Source: Bordetella parapertussis
Lineage (GTDB): Bacteria; Pseudomonadota; Gammaproteobacteria; Burkholderiales; SG8-41
Direction: 5' to 3'
NCBI GenBank assembly: GCA_945861275.1
Contig: CAMATZ010000026.1
Span: 1-64,000, forward strand
Length of the DNA stretch: 64,000 bases
The translations under genes and the position numbers were made by a program. Each line of letters begins with the position of its first letter. The stretch's first letter is position 1. The notes beneath the pieces are model-generated. The model saw only the letters and a list, made by a program, of their open reading frames with translations, was not told the DNA's origin and did no database searches. Below, piece after piece: positions 27,593 to 36,811 of the stretch.

Positions 27593-29700
27593 CCACCCTT
27601 CAACGCGTTCAGCCTTATACGCCCCGCGGCACAGGGATGCACGCGGCTGGTATTGCCCGCGTTGTCAGGCTGCTGCTCCTGTTGGCTGCAACTACTGCAG
27701 GCGCTGTGCAGGCGCAGGATGTCACGCTCAATCTGGTGAACGTGGACCTCGAAGCGGCAGTGCGTACTATTGCCCAGGCGACCGGCCGTGAAGTGGTGGT
27801 AGACCCGCGCGTCAAAGGCACCGTCACGCTGCAATTCGAACGTCCGCTAAGCCGTGCGCGCGCGTGGGAGGCGATCCGCGCGCAACTGCGTTTGGCCGGC
27901 TACTCGATGCTGGAAGTGGGTGGCGTGTGGCGTGTGATTCCCGAAAGCGAAGCCAAGCTGCAGGGCGGTCCGGTCGGTTCGAGTGGCGCGGTTGCGGGCG
28001 GTGCCGATCAGATCGTCACGCAGGTGTTCCGACTGCAACACGAGCAAGCCGCCAATCTGCTCAACGTGGTGCGCCCGCTGGTGACGCCGAACAACGTGGT
28101 TACGGTTACGCCGGGAAGCAACTCACTGGTGGTCACCGACTATGCCGAGAACGTGCGGCGCATCAGCCGCCTGATCGCCGCGCTCGATGCACCGCCGGCG
28201 GGTGAAATCGAAATCATTCCGCTCAAGTACGCGACTGCAGCGGACCTGGCGGGTCTGGTGTTGCGTCTGCTGGAACAGACTGTCGCGCCCGGCGGCAACG
28301 CAACTGGCGGCAGCGCCGGAGGACTGAGCATTGCCGCTGAATCGCGCTCCAATAGCCTGATCGTGCGCACCACGGGCGGCGTGCGTCTGGCGGCAGTGCG
28401 CGATCTGGTGGCCAAGCTCGATCAGCCGACCGCGGGTAGCGGCAATATTCATGTGGTGTACCTCAAGAATGCAGACGCGACCAAACTCGCGCAGACTTTG
28501 CGCTCGGCATATGCGGGCGGAGCTGATCCGGCGGCTGCGCCGGGTGTACCGCCGCCGATGCCGGCGGGCAGCAGCGCGCCGCTGCGTACACCCGCGCCCG
28601 GCGGCGGCGCTACCGCGGGCACGCCGGCCAGCAACGGCGGCATCACCATTCAGGCGGAACCGGCGACCAATGCCTTGCTTATTTTTGCACCTGAACCGGT
28701 GTACCGCCAGTTGCGCCAGGTGATCGACAAGCTCGACGCGCGGCGTGCACAAGTCTACGTTGAGTCTCTGATCGTAGAGGTCAGCGCCGATCGTACTGAA
28801 GAGCTGGGAATTCAATGGCAATCCCTGCTCGGTAGAAGCGGGGCGCAGAACATCGGCCTCGCGGGCACCAATTTCAGCAGCGGCGGCAATAACGTGCTGG
28901 ATCTTGCCAACAGTATCATCAGTGGCGGCACGCCGACGCTGCCCGGCGCTGGTTTTAACCTGGGGTTGATTCATAAATTCAGTGGCGTCTATTCGCTCGG
29001 CCTGCTGGCGCGGTTTTTCGAGCAAAGCGGCGGCGCAAACATACTGTCGACGCCTAACCTGCTGACGCTGGACAACGAAGAAGCGCGCATCATCATCGGA
29101 CAAAACGTGCCTTTTCTCACCGGGCAATACGCGCAAACCGGCAGCGCGGCAACAGTCACGCCGTTTCAAACCATCGAGCGCCGTGATGTCGGATTAACGC
29201 TGCGCGTGAAACCGCAAATTTCCGAGGGCGGAACCATCAAACTCACTGTGTTTCAGGAAAGCTCCAGCGTGGCCGACAACACCTCCGCCTCGGGCCCGAC
29301 CACCAACAAGCGCTCGATTGAATCCACCGTGCTGGTGGAGGACGGACAGACCATTGCGCTGGGCGGTTTGCTGCAAGACAGCGCCAATGCCATCGAAGAA
29401 AGGGTGCCGGGTCTGGGCAGCTTGCCGGGTGTGGGACAATTATTTCGCTACGATTCCCGGCGCCGCCAGAAAACCAATCTGATGGTGTTCCTGCGCCCCG
29501 TGGTATTGCGCACACCCGAAGCGGCGGATTCCCTGATGCAGGACCGCTACCGCACCATGCGCGAATTGCAAAATGCACCGGACCCACGCCCCCGCGGGGC
29601 GATGCTTCCTGAAACACCCGCCAATCCGGGGCAGACGCTGTTTCCAACAGCGCCGGTCGCACCCTTGCCGCGAACCGATTCAGCGGCGCCGGGCAAGTAG
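27586..29700 (+). CDS. gspD: Type II secretion outer-membrane secretin GspD
   Basis: The 704-residue secretin that forms the outer-membrane gate. After a long signal region (hydrophobic VRLLLLLAATTAGAVQA; cleavage before QDVTLNL) come N0 (VDLEAAVRTIAQATGREVVV), N1-N3 repeats (about 130-370, with a Gly/Pro-rich insertion near 325-350), and the secretin domain with GGANILSTPNLLTLDNEEA and VPGLGSLPGVGQLFR. The C-terminus is a Pro-rich tail; no separate pilotin gene is visible nearby. Confidence 0.96.
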   Translation: MVATLQRVQPYTPRGTGMHAAGIARVVRLLLLLAATTAGAVQAQDVTLNLVNVDLEAAVRTIAQATGREVVVDPRVKGTVTLQFERPLSRARAWEAIRAQLRLAGYSMLEVGGVWRVIPESEAKLQGGPVGSSGAVAGGADQIVTQVFRLQHEQAANLLNVVRPLVTPNNVVTVTPGSNSLVVTDYAENVRRISRLIAALDAPPAGEIEIIPLKYATAADLAGLVLRLLEQTVAPGGNATGGSAGGLSIAAESRSNSLIVRTTGGVRLAAVRDLVAKLDQPTAGSGNIHVVYLKNADATKLAQTLRSAYAGGADPAAAPGVPPPMPAGSSAPLRTPAPGGGATAGTPASNGGITIQAEPATNALLIFAPEPVYRQLRQVIDKLDARRAQVYVESLIVEVSADRTEELGIQWQSLLGRSGAQNIGLAGTNFSSGGNNVLDLANSIISGGTPTLPGAGFNLGLIHKFSGVYSLGLLARFFEQSGGANILSTPNLLTLDNEEARIIIGQNVPFLTGQYAQTGSAATVTPFQTIERRDVGLTLRVKPQISEGGTIKLTVFQESSSVADNTSASGPTTNKRSIESTVLVEDGQTIALGGLLQDSANAIEERVPGLGSLPGVGQLFRYDSRRRQKTNLMVFLRPVVLRTPEAADSLMQDRYRTMRELQNAPDPRPRGAMLPETPANPGQTLFPTAPVAPLPRTDSAAPGK

Positions 29701-29730
29701 CGCACAGCAGCACTGGGGCAAAAAAATACC

Positions 29731-31143
29731 ATGGCGCTGCCGCTCCAGTTTTGCCGACAGCATGGTATTGCTGCCACCAGCACCGCCAGCGGCTTGCATC
29801 TGCTGCTGTCGCCGCGCACCGCTATCGCAGCGATCGCGGAAGTCGCACGTTATCACCCGATCGCCGCCATCACGCGTGTACCGCTGGAAGCCGTCGAGCG
29901 TGAACTTACGCTGCAGTTCTCGCAAGGTGCGCATACCGCCGCCGCGGTGGTCAATGAAGTCGAGGGTGAAGCGGATTTGCAGCGCCTCATGCAAGGGCTG
30001 CCAGCGGTGGCCGATTTGCTGGATGGCGCCCACGATGCGCCGATCATACGCATGCTCAATGCGCTGATCACGCAGGCCGCGCGCGACGGCGCATCGGATA
30101 TTCACATCGAACCGTATGTCGATACCTCGGCGGTGCGTTTTCGCGTCGACGGCACTTTGCGCGACGTGGTGCGTCCGCACAAAGGCCTGCACGCCGCGCT
30201 GGTGTCGCGCGTCAAGATTCTTGCCGACCTGGATATCGCCGAAAAGCGCCTGCCGCAGGACGGGCGCATCGGCCTGCGTTTGGGTGGACGCGGCCTCGAT
30301 GTGCGGGTATCGACCATTCCCTGCGCCTATGGTGAGCGCGTGGTGCTGCGCCTGCTGGACAAAGGGCAGGCGCGTCTGGGCATGAAAGCGTTAGGCATGG
30401 CGGATGACACGCTCACCACCTTTCGCCGCCTGGTAAACACAGCGAACGGTATCGTGCTGGTCACCGGCCCCACCGGGTCGGGCAAAACCACCACGCTGTA
30501 TGCCGCGTTGCAGGAAATAGATACCGCAAAACTCAATGTGCTGACAGTGGAAGATCCGGTGGAATACGAACTGCCGGGTATCGGCCAAACGCAGGTGAAT
30601 CCGCGCATCGAGCTGACGTTTGCGCGCGCGTTGCGTTCGTTATTGCGGCAGGACCCCGACGTGGTGATGATCGGCGAGATTCGCGACATCGAGACCGCGC
30701 AAATCGCAATTCAGGCCTCGCTCACCGGCCATCTGGTGCTGGCGACCCTGCACACCAATGACGCACCGGCCGCGGTAACGCGGCTGATGGATATGGGCAT
30801 CGAACCTTTTCTGCTCGCGTCGTCCCTGCGCGGCGTGCTGGCGCAACGTCTGGTGCGCTGCCTGTGTACTGCATGCCGTACTGCGCGTGGCGACGGTACC
30901 TGGCAATCGGCCGGTTGCGATGCCTGCGGCATGACGGGTTTTGCCGGGCGCACCGGCATCTTTGAATTACTTGAAGTCGATGCGGCCTGCCGTGCCGCCA
31001 TACACCAGCGCGAAGCCGAGGCCTTGCTGCGCGCCCGCGCCGAGGCGCAGGGCATGCGTTCGCTGCAGCGTGATGGACAACGCCTGCTGCCGGCAGGTAT
31101 TACCTCGGCGGAGGAACTGGCCTTTGCCACGCGCAGCGAATAA
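29731..31143 (+). CDS. gspE: Type II secretion ATPase GspE
   Basis: A 470-residue cytoplasmic motor: N-terminal GspL-binding domain (short), then Walker A GPTGSGKT (about 246-253), Asp box and Walker B VVMIGEIRD, His box and the zinc-binding pairs CLCTAC..GCDAC characteristic of GspE/PilB. Slightly shorter than the usual ~500 residues because the N-terminal domain is trimmed. It powers pseudopilus growth. It is followed 18 bases later by gspF. Confidence 0.96.
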   Translation: MALPLQFCRQHGIAATSTASGLHLLLSPRTAIAAIAEVARYHPIAAITRVPLEAVERELTLQFSQGAHTAAAVVNEVEGEADLQRLMQGLPAVADLLDGAHDAPIIRMLNALITQAARDGASDIHIEPYVDTSAVRFRVDGTLRDVVRPHKGLHAALVSRVKILADLDIAEKRLPQDGRIGLRLGGRGLDVRVSTIPCAYGERVVLRLLDKGQARLGMKALGMADDTLTTFRRLVNTANGIVLVTGPTGSGKTTTLYAALQEIDTAKLNVLTVEDPVEYELPGIGQTQVNPRIELTFARALRSLLRQDPDVVMIGEIRDIETAQIAIQASLTGHLVLATLHTNDAPAAVTRLMDMGIEPFLLASSLRGVLAQRLVRCLCTACRTARGDGTWQSAGCDACGMTGFAGRTGIFELLEVDAACRAAIHQREAEALLRARAEAQGMRSLQRDGQRLLPAGITSAEELAFATRSE

Positions 31144-31161
31144 CAGCAGAGTACCAGCTGC

Positions 31162-32364
31162 ATGAGCGCATTTCGCTACACTGCTGTGGACGCCGCCGGC
31201 AGCGAAAAAACCGGCGACATTGATGCCGACACGGATCGTGCCGCACGCGCGCAGTTGCGTGACTCGGGGCTGATTCCTCTCACCCTCGATGCGGCTAGCG
31301 TCAAGCCTGCTCACGGCACCCGCCGCCGCCTGCTATCGCAAACACAGCTGGTTGACTTTACGCGCCAGTTAGCAAGCCTGATGGCGGCGGGCCTGCCGCT
31401 GGAGCGGTCGCTGGCGAGTCAGGCCGCCGAAGCGGAAAGCAAGCAGCTAAAAACCCTGCTGGAAGCGCTGCGCACAGGGGTTGCGGGCGGGCAAAGCTTT
31501 GCCGGCACTCTGGCTGCCTACCCGCAAGATTTCGAGGACATTTACCGCGCCATGATCGCGGCAGGCGAAACCTCGGGCAGCATGGCGCTGGTGTTGCAAC
31601 GCCTCGCCCTGTGGCTTGAAGCGCGGCAGGCCTTGCGCGTGAAACTCACCCAGGCCTGCATCTACCCGGCGATTGTGGTGGCGGTAGCGCTGGTCGTTGT
31701 CGGCGCGCTGCTCACGTATGTAGTGCCGCAGGTGGTGGGGGTGTTTGCGGGTGCGCGGCAAAAGCTGCCACCGCTCACCAGCATCACGCTGGCTGTCAGT
31801 CATTTTTTGCGGGCCTACTGGCTGCCACTCTCGGGCGCGGGAATCCTCAGTGTGTGGCTCGCACTACTCGCCCTGCGCCAGCCGCTGCTGCGCCGCAGCT
31901 TCGATCAGTGGGTGCTGGGTGTGCCGATCATCGGGCACCTGGTGCGTGACACCAATGCAGCCCGTTTTGGCACAACTCTGGGCGCACTGGCCGGTGCCGG
32001 CGTCCCGATACTCACGGCGCTGCAAGCCGCCGCGCAAACCCTCGGCAATCTAGCCCTGCGCGCCGATGCTGAACGCGCGCAGAGCGGCGTGCGCGAAGGC
32101 GGCGGCGTGGCCCGCAGCTTGGGTGAAAGCGGGCGTTTTCCGCCATCGCTGATAACCTTTATCGCACTGGGTGAACAAACCGGTGACATGGCGGACATGG
32201 CCGAGCGCGCGGCAGCGCGCCTGGCGGCCAGCGTCGAACGCCGTACTCTATGGCTGGTAAGCCTGCTCGAACCGGCGCTGATACTGGCGATGGGGGTAAT
32301 GGTATTGCTGATTGTTTTGGCGGTGCTGCTGCCGATTATTCAGCTGAATACTTTGGTGCGCTAA
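31162..32364 (+). CDS. gspF: Type II secretion inner-membrane protein GspF
   Basis: A 400-residue polytopic protein with two repeats of the T2SF domain (QLVDFTRQLASLMAAGLPLE and FGTTLGALAGAGVPILTALQ) and three membrane helices. It is the platform that GspE acts on. It is the last gene of the operon; its TAA lies within the left arm of the near-palindrome 32361-32485. Confidence 0.96.
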   Translation: MSAFRYTAVDAAGSEKTGDIDADTDRAARAQLRDSGLIPLTLDAASVKPAHGTRRRLLSQTQLVDFTRQLASLMAAGLPLERSLASQAAEAESKQLKTLLEALRTGVAGGQSFAGTLAAYPQDFEDIYRAMIAAGETSGSMALVLQRLALWLEARQALRVKLTQACIYPAIVVAVALVVVGALLTYVVPQVVGVFAGARQKLPPLTSITLAVSHFLRAYWLPLSGAGILSVWLALLALRQPLLRRSFDQWVLGVPIIGHLVRDTNAARFGTTLGALAGAGVPILTALQAAAQTLGNLALRADAERAQSGVREGGGVARSLGESGRFPPSLITFIALGEQTGDMADMAERAAARLAASVERRTLWLVSLLEPALILAMGVMVLLIVLAVLLPIIQLNTLVR

Positions 32365-32485
32365 AAAATTCAAATTTCATCCCAACTGCTTCGTTGCGAA
32401 AAAAATTTCTTGCTTACATATTAAACATATGCGGCGCTGCGAAATTTTTTTCGCGCCTCGCATTTGGGCGAACTTTGAATTTTTA
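32361..32485. repeat. 125-bp near-palindromic element between convergent genes
   Basis: The arms 32361-32409 and 32440-32485 are imperfect inverted copies (each reading ctaaaaa-ttcaaa inward to gcgaaaaaaatttc), with a loop of about 30 bases. It could act as a bidirectional terminator for gspF and the convergent gene, or be a MITE-like insertion. The arms are far longer than a usual terminator. Confidence 0.75.
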
Positions 32486-32494
32486 GAGGCCCCC

Positions 32495-33703
32495 TTAAAG
32501 CGCAGGCAGCGATGCGTCAGCGGGGGTTGCGATTTCAAACGCGTTGGCGATCAGGCTCATCATCACAATATAGCCGAGCAGCGCGGCGATTTGCACGGTC
32601 GCCGGGATGCCGAATCGTTCGACCGCAGCTGCATAGGTTTTTTCACTCACATGGTGATTGCCGCGCAGCAATTGATGGCAAAAGTCAATGACGACGCGCT
32701 GTTCCGCGGAGGCGCTGGCGAGCGGTTTGCCCTGTTCCAGCGCGTCAATCAAGCCAGCGGATATGCCGCTGGCGCGTGCGTCATGCGCCGCGGCGTGCCA
32801 GGCGTAATCGCAATCGAGCTCGCGCGCGGCAATCAGCCAGGTCAATATTTTTAGCGCGTCCGGCAGCGCAGATTCATACAAAAAATAAGCGCCGATGTTG
32901 GCCACGCGTTCCGCGGCATCAGGGGCGTGCAGCAACACTTGAAAAGCAGGGGATATGCAGCCGCGCGTGCGCACGACGCGATCGAGAAAATGCTGATGTT
33001 CGGGCGCAACATCGTCGTGCGTGGCGAGGGGCTTTACGCGAGGCGTTGTCCTGTGTGAGCCATTCAGGGATGGTAAATCACTGTGCACGCCGGCATCCAC
33101 CCACGCTGCGCCGGTGACAGCCAGCGGCGCAAACGGCTTGCGCATACCCACTTGGTCGGCGGTCATGCTGATTTCAAACGCGTTCAGCGGCAGTGCGATC
33201 ATCGCGAAATAACCCAGTGTCACCACCAGTTCAACAACGCCTTGCACGCCAAAATGATTTTTCGCGGCAGAAAAAGTGCTGTCGCTGACGCGATGATTGC
33301 CGGATATCAGTTGCGTGCAAAAATCCGTGACCAGCGCCTCTTCGGCGGTCAGGTTTGCCGGCGATCTGCCCTCGCGTATGGCATCTACCGTGTCCTGCGG
33401 CACGCCGGCCTCCAGCGCCCAATTCACCCACGCGGCCCATTCATAGGGCGCATCCAGCGCGCGTGATCCGATCAGCGACAGGTAGGCGCGCACACGCAAA
33501 GAAACAATGGATTCATCAGCCTGTCCGCGCGCGTGAAAGTAGTGCCCGAGATGCGCATAACGCGCGGCCAGATCGGGACTGCTGTTCATCAGGACGATGA
33601 ACGGACCGCTGATGACGCGCCGGCGGATGGCTTTTACGGCATCGTGAAAGCGGCGCTGATGTGCAGGAAGCGCATCGCGCGGGATGGCGGAGAGTCGGCC
33701 CAA
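32495..33703 (-). CDS. Tandem carboxymuconolactone decarboxylase-fold (AhpD-like) protein
   Basis: 402 residues hold two copies of the CMD/AhpD fold, about 1-190 and 225-400. Each copy has the pattern P-F-x-x-L-x-x-x-P-D-A-A (SGPFIVLMNSSPDLAARYAH and SPAFQVLLHAPDAAERVAN) and each ends with a matching LNAFEI/ANAFEIA strand. The CxxC of peroxidase-type AhpD is missing; each repeat has only FCxQLxxGNHxVS, a single Cys. The only start in range is TTG, adjoining the stop of the upstream DsbA-like gene (TAATTG), so it is coupled to it. Decarboxylase, hydrolase or redox role is undecided. Confidence 0.82.
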   Translation of the reverse strand: MGRLSAIPRDALPAHQRRFHDAVKAIRRRVISGPFIVLMNSSPDLAARYAHLGHYFHARGQADESIVSLRVRAYLSLIGSRALDAPYEWAAWVNWALEAGVPQDTVDAIREGRSPANLTAEEALVTDFCTQLISGNHRVSDSTFSAAKNHFGVQGVVELVVTLGYFAMIALPLNAFEISMTADQVGMRKPFAPLAVTGAAWVDAGVHSDLPSLNGSHRTTPRVKPLATHDDVAPEHQHFLDRVVRTRGCISPAFQVLLHAPDAAERVANIGAYFLYESALPDALKILTWLIAARELDCDYAWHAAAHDARASGISAGLIDALEQGKPLASASAEQRVVIDFCHQLLRGNHHVSEKTYAAAVERFGIPATVQIAALLGYIVMMSLIANAFEIATPADASLPAL

Positions 33704-34363
33704 TTAGCTGGCGAGCGCCATGTCCTTGCGCAGCGGCGCACCCTGTTTTTCCATCACCGATTGCAGCACCTCGTAATAGTGCCAGCCATTGATGCGCGTG
33801 CGGCCCAGAAATATCGTCGGTGTATTGGTAATGCCGATGCGGTGCGCCTGCTTGACTGCATCCAGCGCGCGTTCGGCGTACTGGCGTTCATCGAGCGCTA
33901 CCTGCAATTCGGCGGCATCGAGTCCCACGCGCTCGGCGGCGGCCATCAACGTTTCGGTGTCGCCGATATCGCCGCCTTCGCTCCACATTAAATCGTAAAC
34001 CGCGGTTTTGAACGCAAAGTCGAGGCCGTAATCGCTGGCAAATTCGAGCGCCTCGAACGCGCGAAAACTGTATTGCCGCCGCTCGGGACAACGCATTGTC
34101 GGGTATTGCTCCGGCGCCATTTCCTTGATCCACGCATCGCGCCGCGCAGCACGGGCGAATGCCTCCGGCGTTTGTTCGCGCGGGCAGCCTTCAGGCGGTG
34201 TATCGGGATGCAGCCAGTGCGGCCGCCACAGCGGCTGCACATCGTATTCGCGGGCGAGGCGATCCACTTGCGCAACTGCCAGATAGCTGTAAGGGCAGAC
34301 GAAGTCCGCAAATACCGCGACGCGAAAAGGTTCTACAGGTTGCGTTTGCTGGCTGGTGGTCAT
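33704..34363 (-). CDS. DsbA-family thioredoxin-fold oxidoreductase (FrnE-like)
   Basis: A 219-residue cytosolic thioredoxin-fold protein of the FrnE/2-hydroxychromene isomerase group. Active-site region ADFVCPYSYLAVAQVD (CPYS replaces CxxC), and a cis-Pro in ITNTPTIFLG. No signal peptide is present, unlike periplasmic DsbA. It is coupled to the tandem CMD-fold gene, whose single-cysteine repeats could be partners. The substrate is unknown; glutathione-linked isomerase chemistry is possible. Confidence 0.85.
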   Translation of the reverse strand: MTTSQQTQPVEPFRVAVFADFVCPYSYLAVAQVDRLAREYDVQPLWRPHWLHPDTPPEGCPREQTPEAFARAARRDAWIKEMAPEQYPTMRCPERRQYSFRAFEALEFASDYGLDFAFKTAVYDLMWSEGGDIGDTETLMAAAERVGLDAAELQVALDERQYAERALDAVKQAHRIGITNTPTIFLGRTRINGWHYYEVLQSVMEKQGAPLRKDMALAS

Positions 34364-34445
34364 GATCGCCTCCGGTTGTTTACGGGATGCCTGCTGCGCT
34401 GGTGCAGTAATGTGATTGAATTATCTACGCAAGGCGGCTATGCCG

Positions 34446-35216
34446 TCAAATGGCTCTGGCCATTGCTGCAGCTGCCTCAACCGCCAGTGCGTCGCCGGCG
34501 ATCCCGCCTTCCAGCGCGTCCTTGTCAAACGTCAAAAAGGCGACGGTCGCCCCGTTGGCGCCGGTAATTAGCGGGCCGACTGTGTTGGTGTCGCGCACGT
34601 AGCGAAAGCCCGGCGGGCCGATTTCCTGCCCTTCCATGACAACGGAACCGTCGAGCACCACTTCATAGCGTCCGAATTCAGGCGCGGGCATGCCCAGTGC
34701 CGCGTGCGCGGGCGCACGCGTGACCACTGCCGCCGGGCCAAGATCGGGCGGCATCAAAAACTTGTACGCGGCTTCATCCATGCCGGGCAGGGGCCGCCAT
34801 TGCGCATCGGCAGCGAGCGCGGCGAACAGACGGCCCTGCAGATTAATCTGCCGCCGCGCATCGAGATTGGTCATCGAGATAATGCCACCGGCCCGCGGGT
34901 GCAGCACCAGCATGTCGTGCTGCTTGGAGACGGCAAACGGCCCGTACGGCATTTTGTGGTCGGTGTAATGTATTGCCAGGGCTTCGAGATGCTTGACCCC
35001 GCGCGGAAAATCCATCGCACCGGAGAGCAGCAGTTGAAACTGCGAGGTGAGATGCATGTGCGCATATACCGATGGGCAATCGTCAAAGCGAAATCGCATC
35101 GCCTCCGGCCCTCCATCCTCGCCGGACAGCAGCACCTGGCATGCAAACGCAATGCCCTCGGAGACGCTGCGTTTCCAGGGCGCATGGGCCGAATCCACGA
35201 TGTAACTGGCTTGCAT
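34446..35216 (-). CDS. Cupin-like hypothetical protein, paralogue of the rubredoxin fusion at 47849
   Basis: 256 residues, cytosolic. The section YAHMHLTSQFQLLLSGAMDF and later HYTDHKMPYGPFAVSKQ parallels the section FHEVDQFQVIVSGGG..HFSRAHTPYGPLTGA of the cupin part at 47849. The His residues in these segments may bind metal. It has no rubredoxin tail. Start MQASYIVDSA has no strong ribosome site. I do not recognise a named family. Its neighbour upstream is mobA, on the same strand after about 107 bases. Confidence 0.65.
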   Translation of the reverse strand: MQASYIVDSAHAPWKRSVSEGIAFACQVLLSGEDGGPEAMRFRFDDCPSVYAHMHLTSQFQLLLSGAMDFPRGVKHLEALAIHYTDHKMPYGPFAVSKQHDMLVLHPRAGGIISMTNLDARRQINLQGRLFAALAADAQWRPLPGMDEAAYKFLMPPDLGPAAVVTRAPAHAALGMPAPEFGRYEVVLDGSVVMEGQEIGPPGFRYVRDTNTVGPLITGANGATVAFLTFDKDALEGGIAGDALAVEAAAAMARAI

Positions 35217-35323
35217 AGCTAACGGTTTTCCGTCGGAACAGTGGCTGAAACGGATATTGTATGTAAGCTGCGCGCCGGATGCAAAAGCAAAAAGGGTTGC
35301 GCCCGGCGTGTCGTGCTTCTGCG

Positions 35324-35935
35324 CTAAGCCTGCGAATTCTCAAATTTCAGCAACTCCTCAGCGGTATTGATATTGCTAAACGCCCCCGCCTCATCATCAA
35401 ACGACACTTCGGCCACCTTCAGCGCCGCGTACCAGGCATCGATCTTGCGGCCGCCACCGGAAAGAAATCCTGTCAATCCCGGCAGCACCGACTTGCGGCA
35501 CAGGCAAAACACCGGGTGCGGCTGATCGCCGGTGCGCGCCACAGCGAGATCGGCTTGCTTCGCGTTGAGTGCAGCGCACAGGCGCGCGATCAAATCCAGT
35601 GGCAGAAAAGGGGAGTCGCAGGGCACGGTGGCGACCAACTCATGGGCGGCCGAAGACAGGCCGCGATGCAGGCCGGCGAGTGGGCCGGCAAAGCCGCCGA
35701 TTTCATCCGGCACGACTGGATGACCGAATTGGGCGTAGGTGTCGAGATTCCGGTTGGCATTGATCAACACTTCGTCGACTTGCGGCGTGAAGCGTTCCAG
35801 CACCCATTGCACCATCGGTTTGCCGCGCAGCAGCTGCAGTCCTTTGTCTGCGCTCTCCATGCGCCGGCCCTGGCCGCCGGCGAGGATGATGCCGCTTATG
35901 CGTAAGGCGCTAGGCGTGAGGCGTGAGGCAGTCAT
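35324..35935 (-). CDS. mobA: Molybdenum cofactor guanylyltransferase MobA
   Basis: A 203-residue nucleotidyltransferase that attaches GMP to molybdopterin. Motifs: GIILAGGQGRRMESADKGLQ (nucleotide loop), PDEIGGFAGPLAGLHRGL, PCDSPFLP (metal Asp). It is part of a minus-strand run with fdhD (5 bases upstream). Its first ~12 codons (MTASRLTPSALRI) are written in 7-bp-periodic repeat DNA, so the true start may be a little further in. Confidence 0.93.
   Translation of the reverse strand: MTASRLTPSALRISGIILAGGQGRRMESADKGLQLLRGKPMVQWVLERFTPQVDEVLINANRNLDTYAQFGHPVVPDEIGGFAGPLAGLHRGLSSAAHELVATVPCDSPFLPLDLIARLCAALNAKQADLAVARTGDQPHPVFCLCRKSVLPGLTGFLSGGGRKIDAWYAALKVAEVSFDDEAGAFSNINTAEELLKFENSQA
35900..35929. 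repeat. Heptamer-periodic repeat inside the mobA start
   Basis: Four near-copies of a 7-bp unit (CGTGAGG on the plus strand), overlapping the first codons of mobA. Confidence 0.55.
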
Positions 35936-35939
35936 GTCG

Positions 35940-36764
35940 TTACGTCAGCATCGTTGGCATCACCGTCTTCACGAAGCGTTGTTTGCCCGTAAACAGCAAA
36001 TAATGCTTGTTCACCGCGCGCCCGATCATGGTGATGCCGGTCTTGGTGGCGATGTCGTGGCCCATTTGCGTCAGACCCGAGCGCGACACCAGGAACGGTA
36101 TTTGCATCTGCGCGGCCTTGATCACCATTTCAGAGGTGAGCCGCCCGGTGGTATAAAAAATCTTGTTGCTGCCGTCGATACCCTCGAGCCACATGTTGCC
36201 AGCGATGGCGTCCACCGCGTTGTGGCGGCCCACGTCCTCGACAAACATCAGAATTTCGCCCTGGCTATCGGCCAGCGCGCAGCCGTGTACCGCCCCGGCG
36301 CTTTTGTAAATGGTTTCGTGACGGCGCACAGCATCGAGCAGGGCGTACAGCGTGTGCTCGCTGAGCGTGACATCGTTACGCAGCTGGATAGCATCGATTT
36401 CTTCCATCAGGTTGCCGAACATCGTGCCCTGGCCGCAACCCGTGGTGACGGTGCGCTTTTGCATTTTTTGGTCGAGGTTTTGCAAGGCCGTGCGCGTGGT
36501 GATGGCGGCGGCGTTGGTTTCCCAATCCACCTGCACTTCGGCGATGTCGTCAATCGAATCCACCAGCCGCTGATTGCGCAGATAGCCGAGCGCGAGCGCT
36601 TCCGGCGCCTGACCCAGTGTCATCAAGGTGACGATTTCGCGCTTGTCGATGTAGAGCGTGAGCGGGTGTTCGCCGGCAATCGGCGTTGGCACGCACTCGC
36701 CGCGTTCGTTGATAGCCTCGACCTCGGTGGTGAGGGGGCGGGAGGCGTGGGTGATCTTAGGCAT
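35940..36764 (-). CDS. fdhD: Formate dehydrogenase accessory sulfurtransferase FdhD
   Basis: A 274-residue protein that passes sulfur to the molybdenum centre of formate dehydrogenase-type enzymes. Seen: LGYLRNQRLVDSIDDI, GCGQGTMFG (a single Cys where E. coli FdhD has CxxC), DVGRHNAVDAIAG, and a C-terminal LVSRSGLTQMG. It lies between moaA and mobA. No formate dehydrogenase is in the window. Confidence 0.94.
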   Translation of the reverse strand: MPKITHASRPLTTEVEAINERGECVPTPIAGEHPLTLYIDKREIVTLMTLGQAPEALALGYLRNQRLVDSIDDIAEVQVDWETNAAAITTRTALQNLDQKMQKRTVTTGCGQGTMFGNLMEEIDAIQLRNDVTLSEHTLYALLDAVRRHETIYKSAGAVHGCALADSQGEILMFVEDVGRHNAVDAIAGNMWLEGIDGSNKIFYTTGRLTSEMVIKAAQMQIPFLVSRSGLTQMGHDIATKTGITMIGRAVNKHYLLFTGKQRFVKTVMPTMLT

Positions 36765-36769
36765 TGAAG

Positions 36770-36808
36770 TTCAGGACTCAGGACTCAGGACTTAGTCCTC
36801 AGTCCTGC
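36770..36808. repeat. Heptamer-periodic hairpin (CAGGACT type)
   Basis: Three direct copies of CAGGACT followed by inverted copies, forming a hairpin (caggactcaggactta / gtcctcagtcctg) in the short gap between moaA and fdhD. Confidence 0.65.
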
Positions 36809-36811
36809 CCT

